From Methanomassiliicoccaceae archaeon (GTDB taxonomy: Archaea; Thermoplasmatota; Thermoplasmata; Methanomassiliicoccales; Methanomethylophilaceae), in the NCBI GenBank assembly GCA_009778275.1, contig WRKC01000085.1, positions 1 through 13,432 of the forward strand: a stretch of DNA of 13,432 bases, given 5' to 3'. A program made the position numbers and the translations under genes. The notes beneath the pieces are model-generated. The model made no database searches. It was not told where the DNA came from and worked only from the letters and a program-made list of their open reading frames with translations. Shown piece by piece: positions 13,369 to 13,432 of this stretch (position 1 is its first letter; each line of letters begins with the position of its first letter).

Positions 13369-13382
13369 ATCGTGTTCACGAT
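13369..13382. repeat. Inverted repeat upstream of tyrS, possible operator
   Basis: ATCGTG-TT-CACGAT has perfect 6-bp arms around a 2-bp centre. It lies upstream of the tyrS TATA box, at about -50 from the predicted start site, where an activator or a regulator of a divergent gene beyond the right edge could bind. The rest of the right end (13383-13432) holds an AT-rich stretch and a final A run (T run on the minus strand) but no gene. Confidence 0.35.
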
Positions 13383-13432
13383 ACAGGAGGTCCGGCCCAA
13401 AATACAGACGGTTTTAATATCAGATAAAAAAA

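Overview
The window reads as a piece of an archaeal chromosome, most likely from the Thermoplasmata and quite possibly the methanogenic order Methanomassiliicoccales. The evidence is an archaeal exosome, RNase P protein, SBDS, RpoP, prefoldin and KEOPS gene set, a proteasome alpha subunit that closely resembles the Thermoplasma protein as I remember it, a large heterodisulfide-reductase HdrA protein typical of methanogens and related anaerobes, and 17 complete genes of which none ends in TAG. The lineage is inferred from recalled family sequences, not from a search.

Layout. (1) Positions 1-2645, minus strand: the first 881 residues of an HdrA-type flavo-iron-sulfur protein that runs off the left edge. 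It is a tandem fusion of two HdrA/QmoA-like units. (2) Positions 2646-2983: AT-rich divergent intergenic region with promoters for both sides. (3) Positions 2984-8524, plus strand: a compact run of eleven genes that is a version of the archaeal exosome-proteasome superoperon. The order is a membrane-anchored RING/PHD-like zinc protein, RNase P component 2, psmA, SBDS, rrp4, rrp41, rrp42, eL43, rpoP, Pcc1-like and prefoldin beta. Spacing is small, several starts overlap the preceding stop, and a second promoter probably lies before psmA. (4) Positions 8525-11290: a regulated cassette of a DUF2178-type membrane protein, a small XRE regulator, and an ABC-2 ATPase and permease. It is preceded by a leaderless-type promoter crowded with TTTAC/GTAAA repeats. 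(5) Positions 11287-12258: a DHH/DHHA1 phosphoesterase coupled to the permease by an ATGA overlap. (6) Positions 12251-13318, minus strand: archaeal tyrosyl-tRNA synthetase, converging on and overlapping the phosphoesterase by 8 bp, with a clear TATA promoter at the right edge.

How the genes work together. The central block joins RNA processing and decay (RNase P, exosome Rrp4/Rrp41/Rrp42), translation and ribosome maturation (SBDS, eL43), transcription (RpoP), tRNA modification (Pcc1), protein folding (prefoldin) and protein destruction (proteasome). The DHH phosphoesterase may belong functionally to this RNA-turnover block, with the ABC cassette inserted between it and prefoldin. HdrA belongs to electron-bifurcating energy metabolism.

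The points most worth following up are the tandem HdrA architecture, the membrane-tethered RING-like protein beside the proteasome and RNase P genes, the helically phased repeat array at 8543-8600, and the apparent interruption of the superoperon. I found no RNA genes, CRISPR arrays, insertion sequences or origins.
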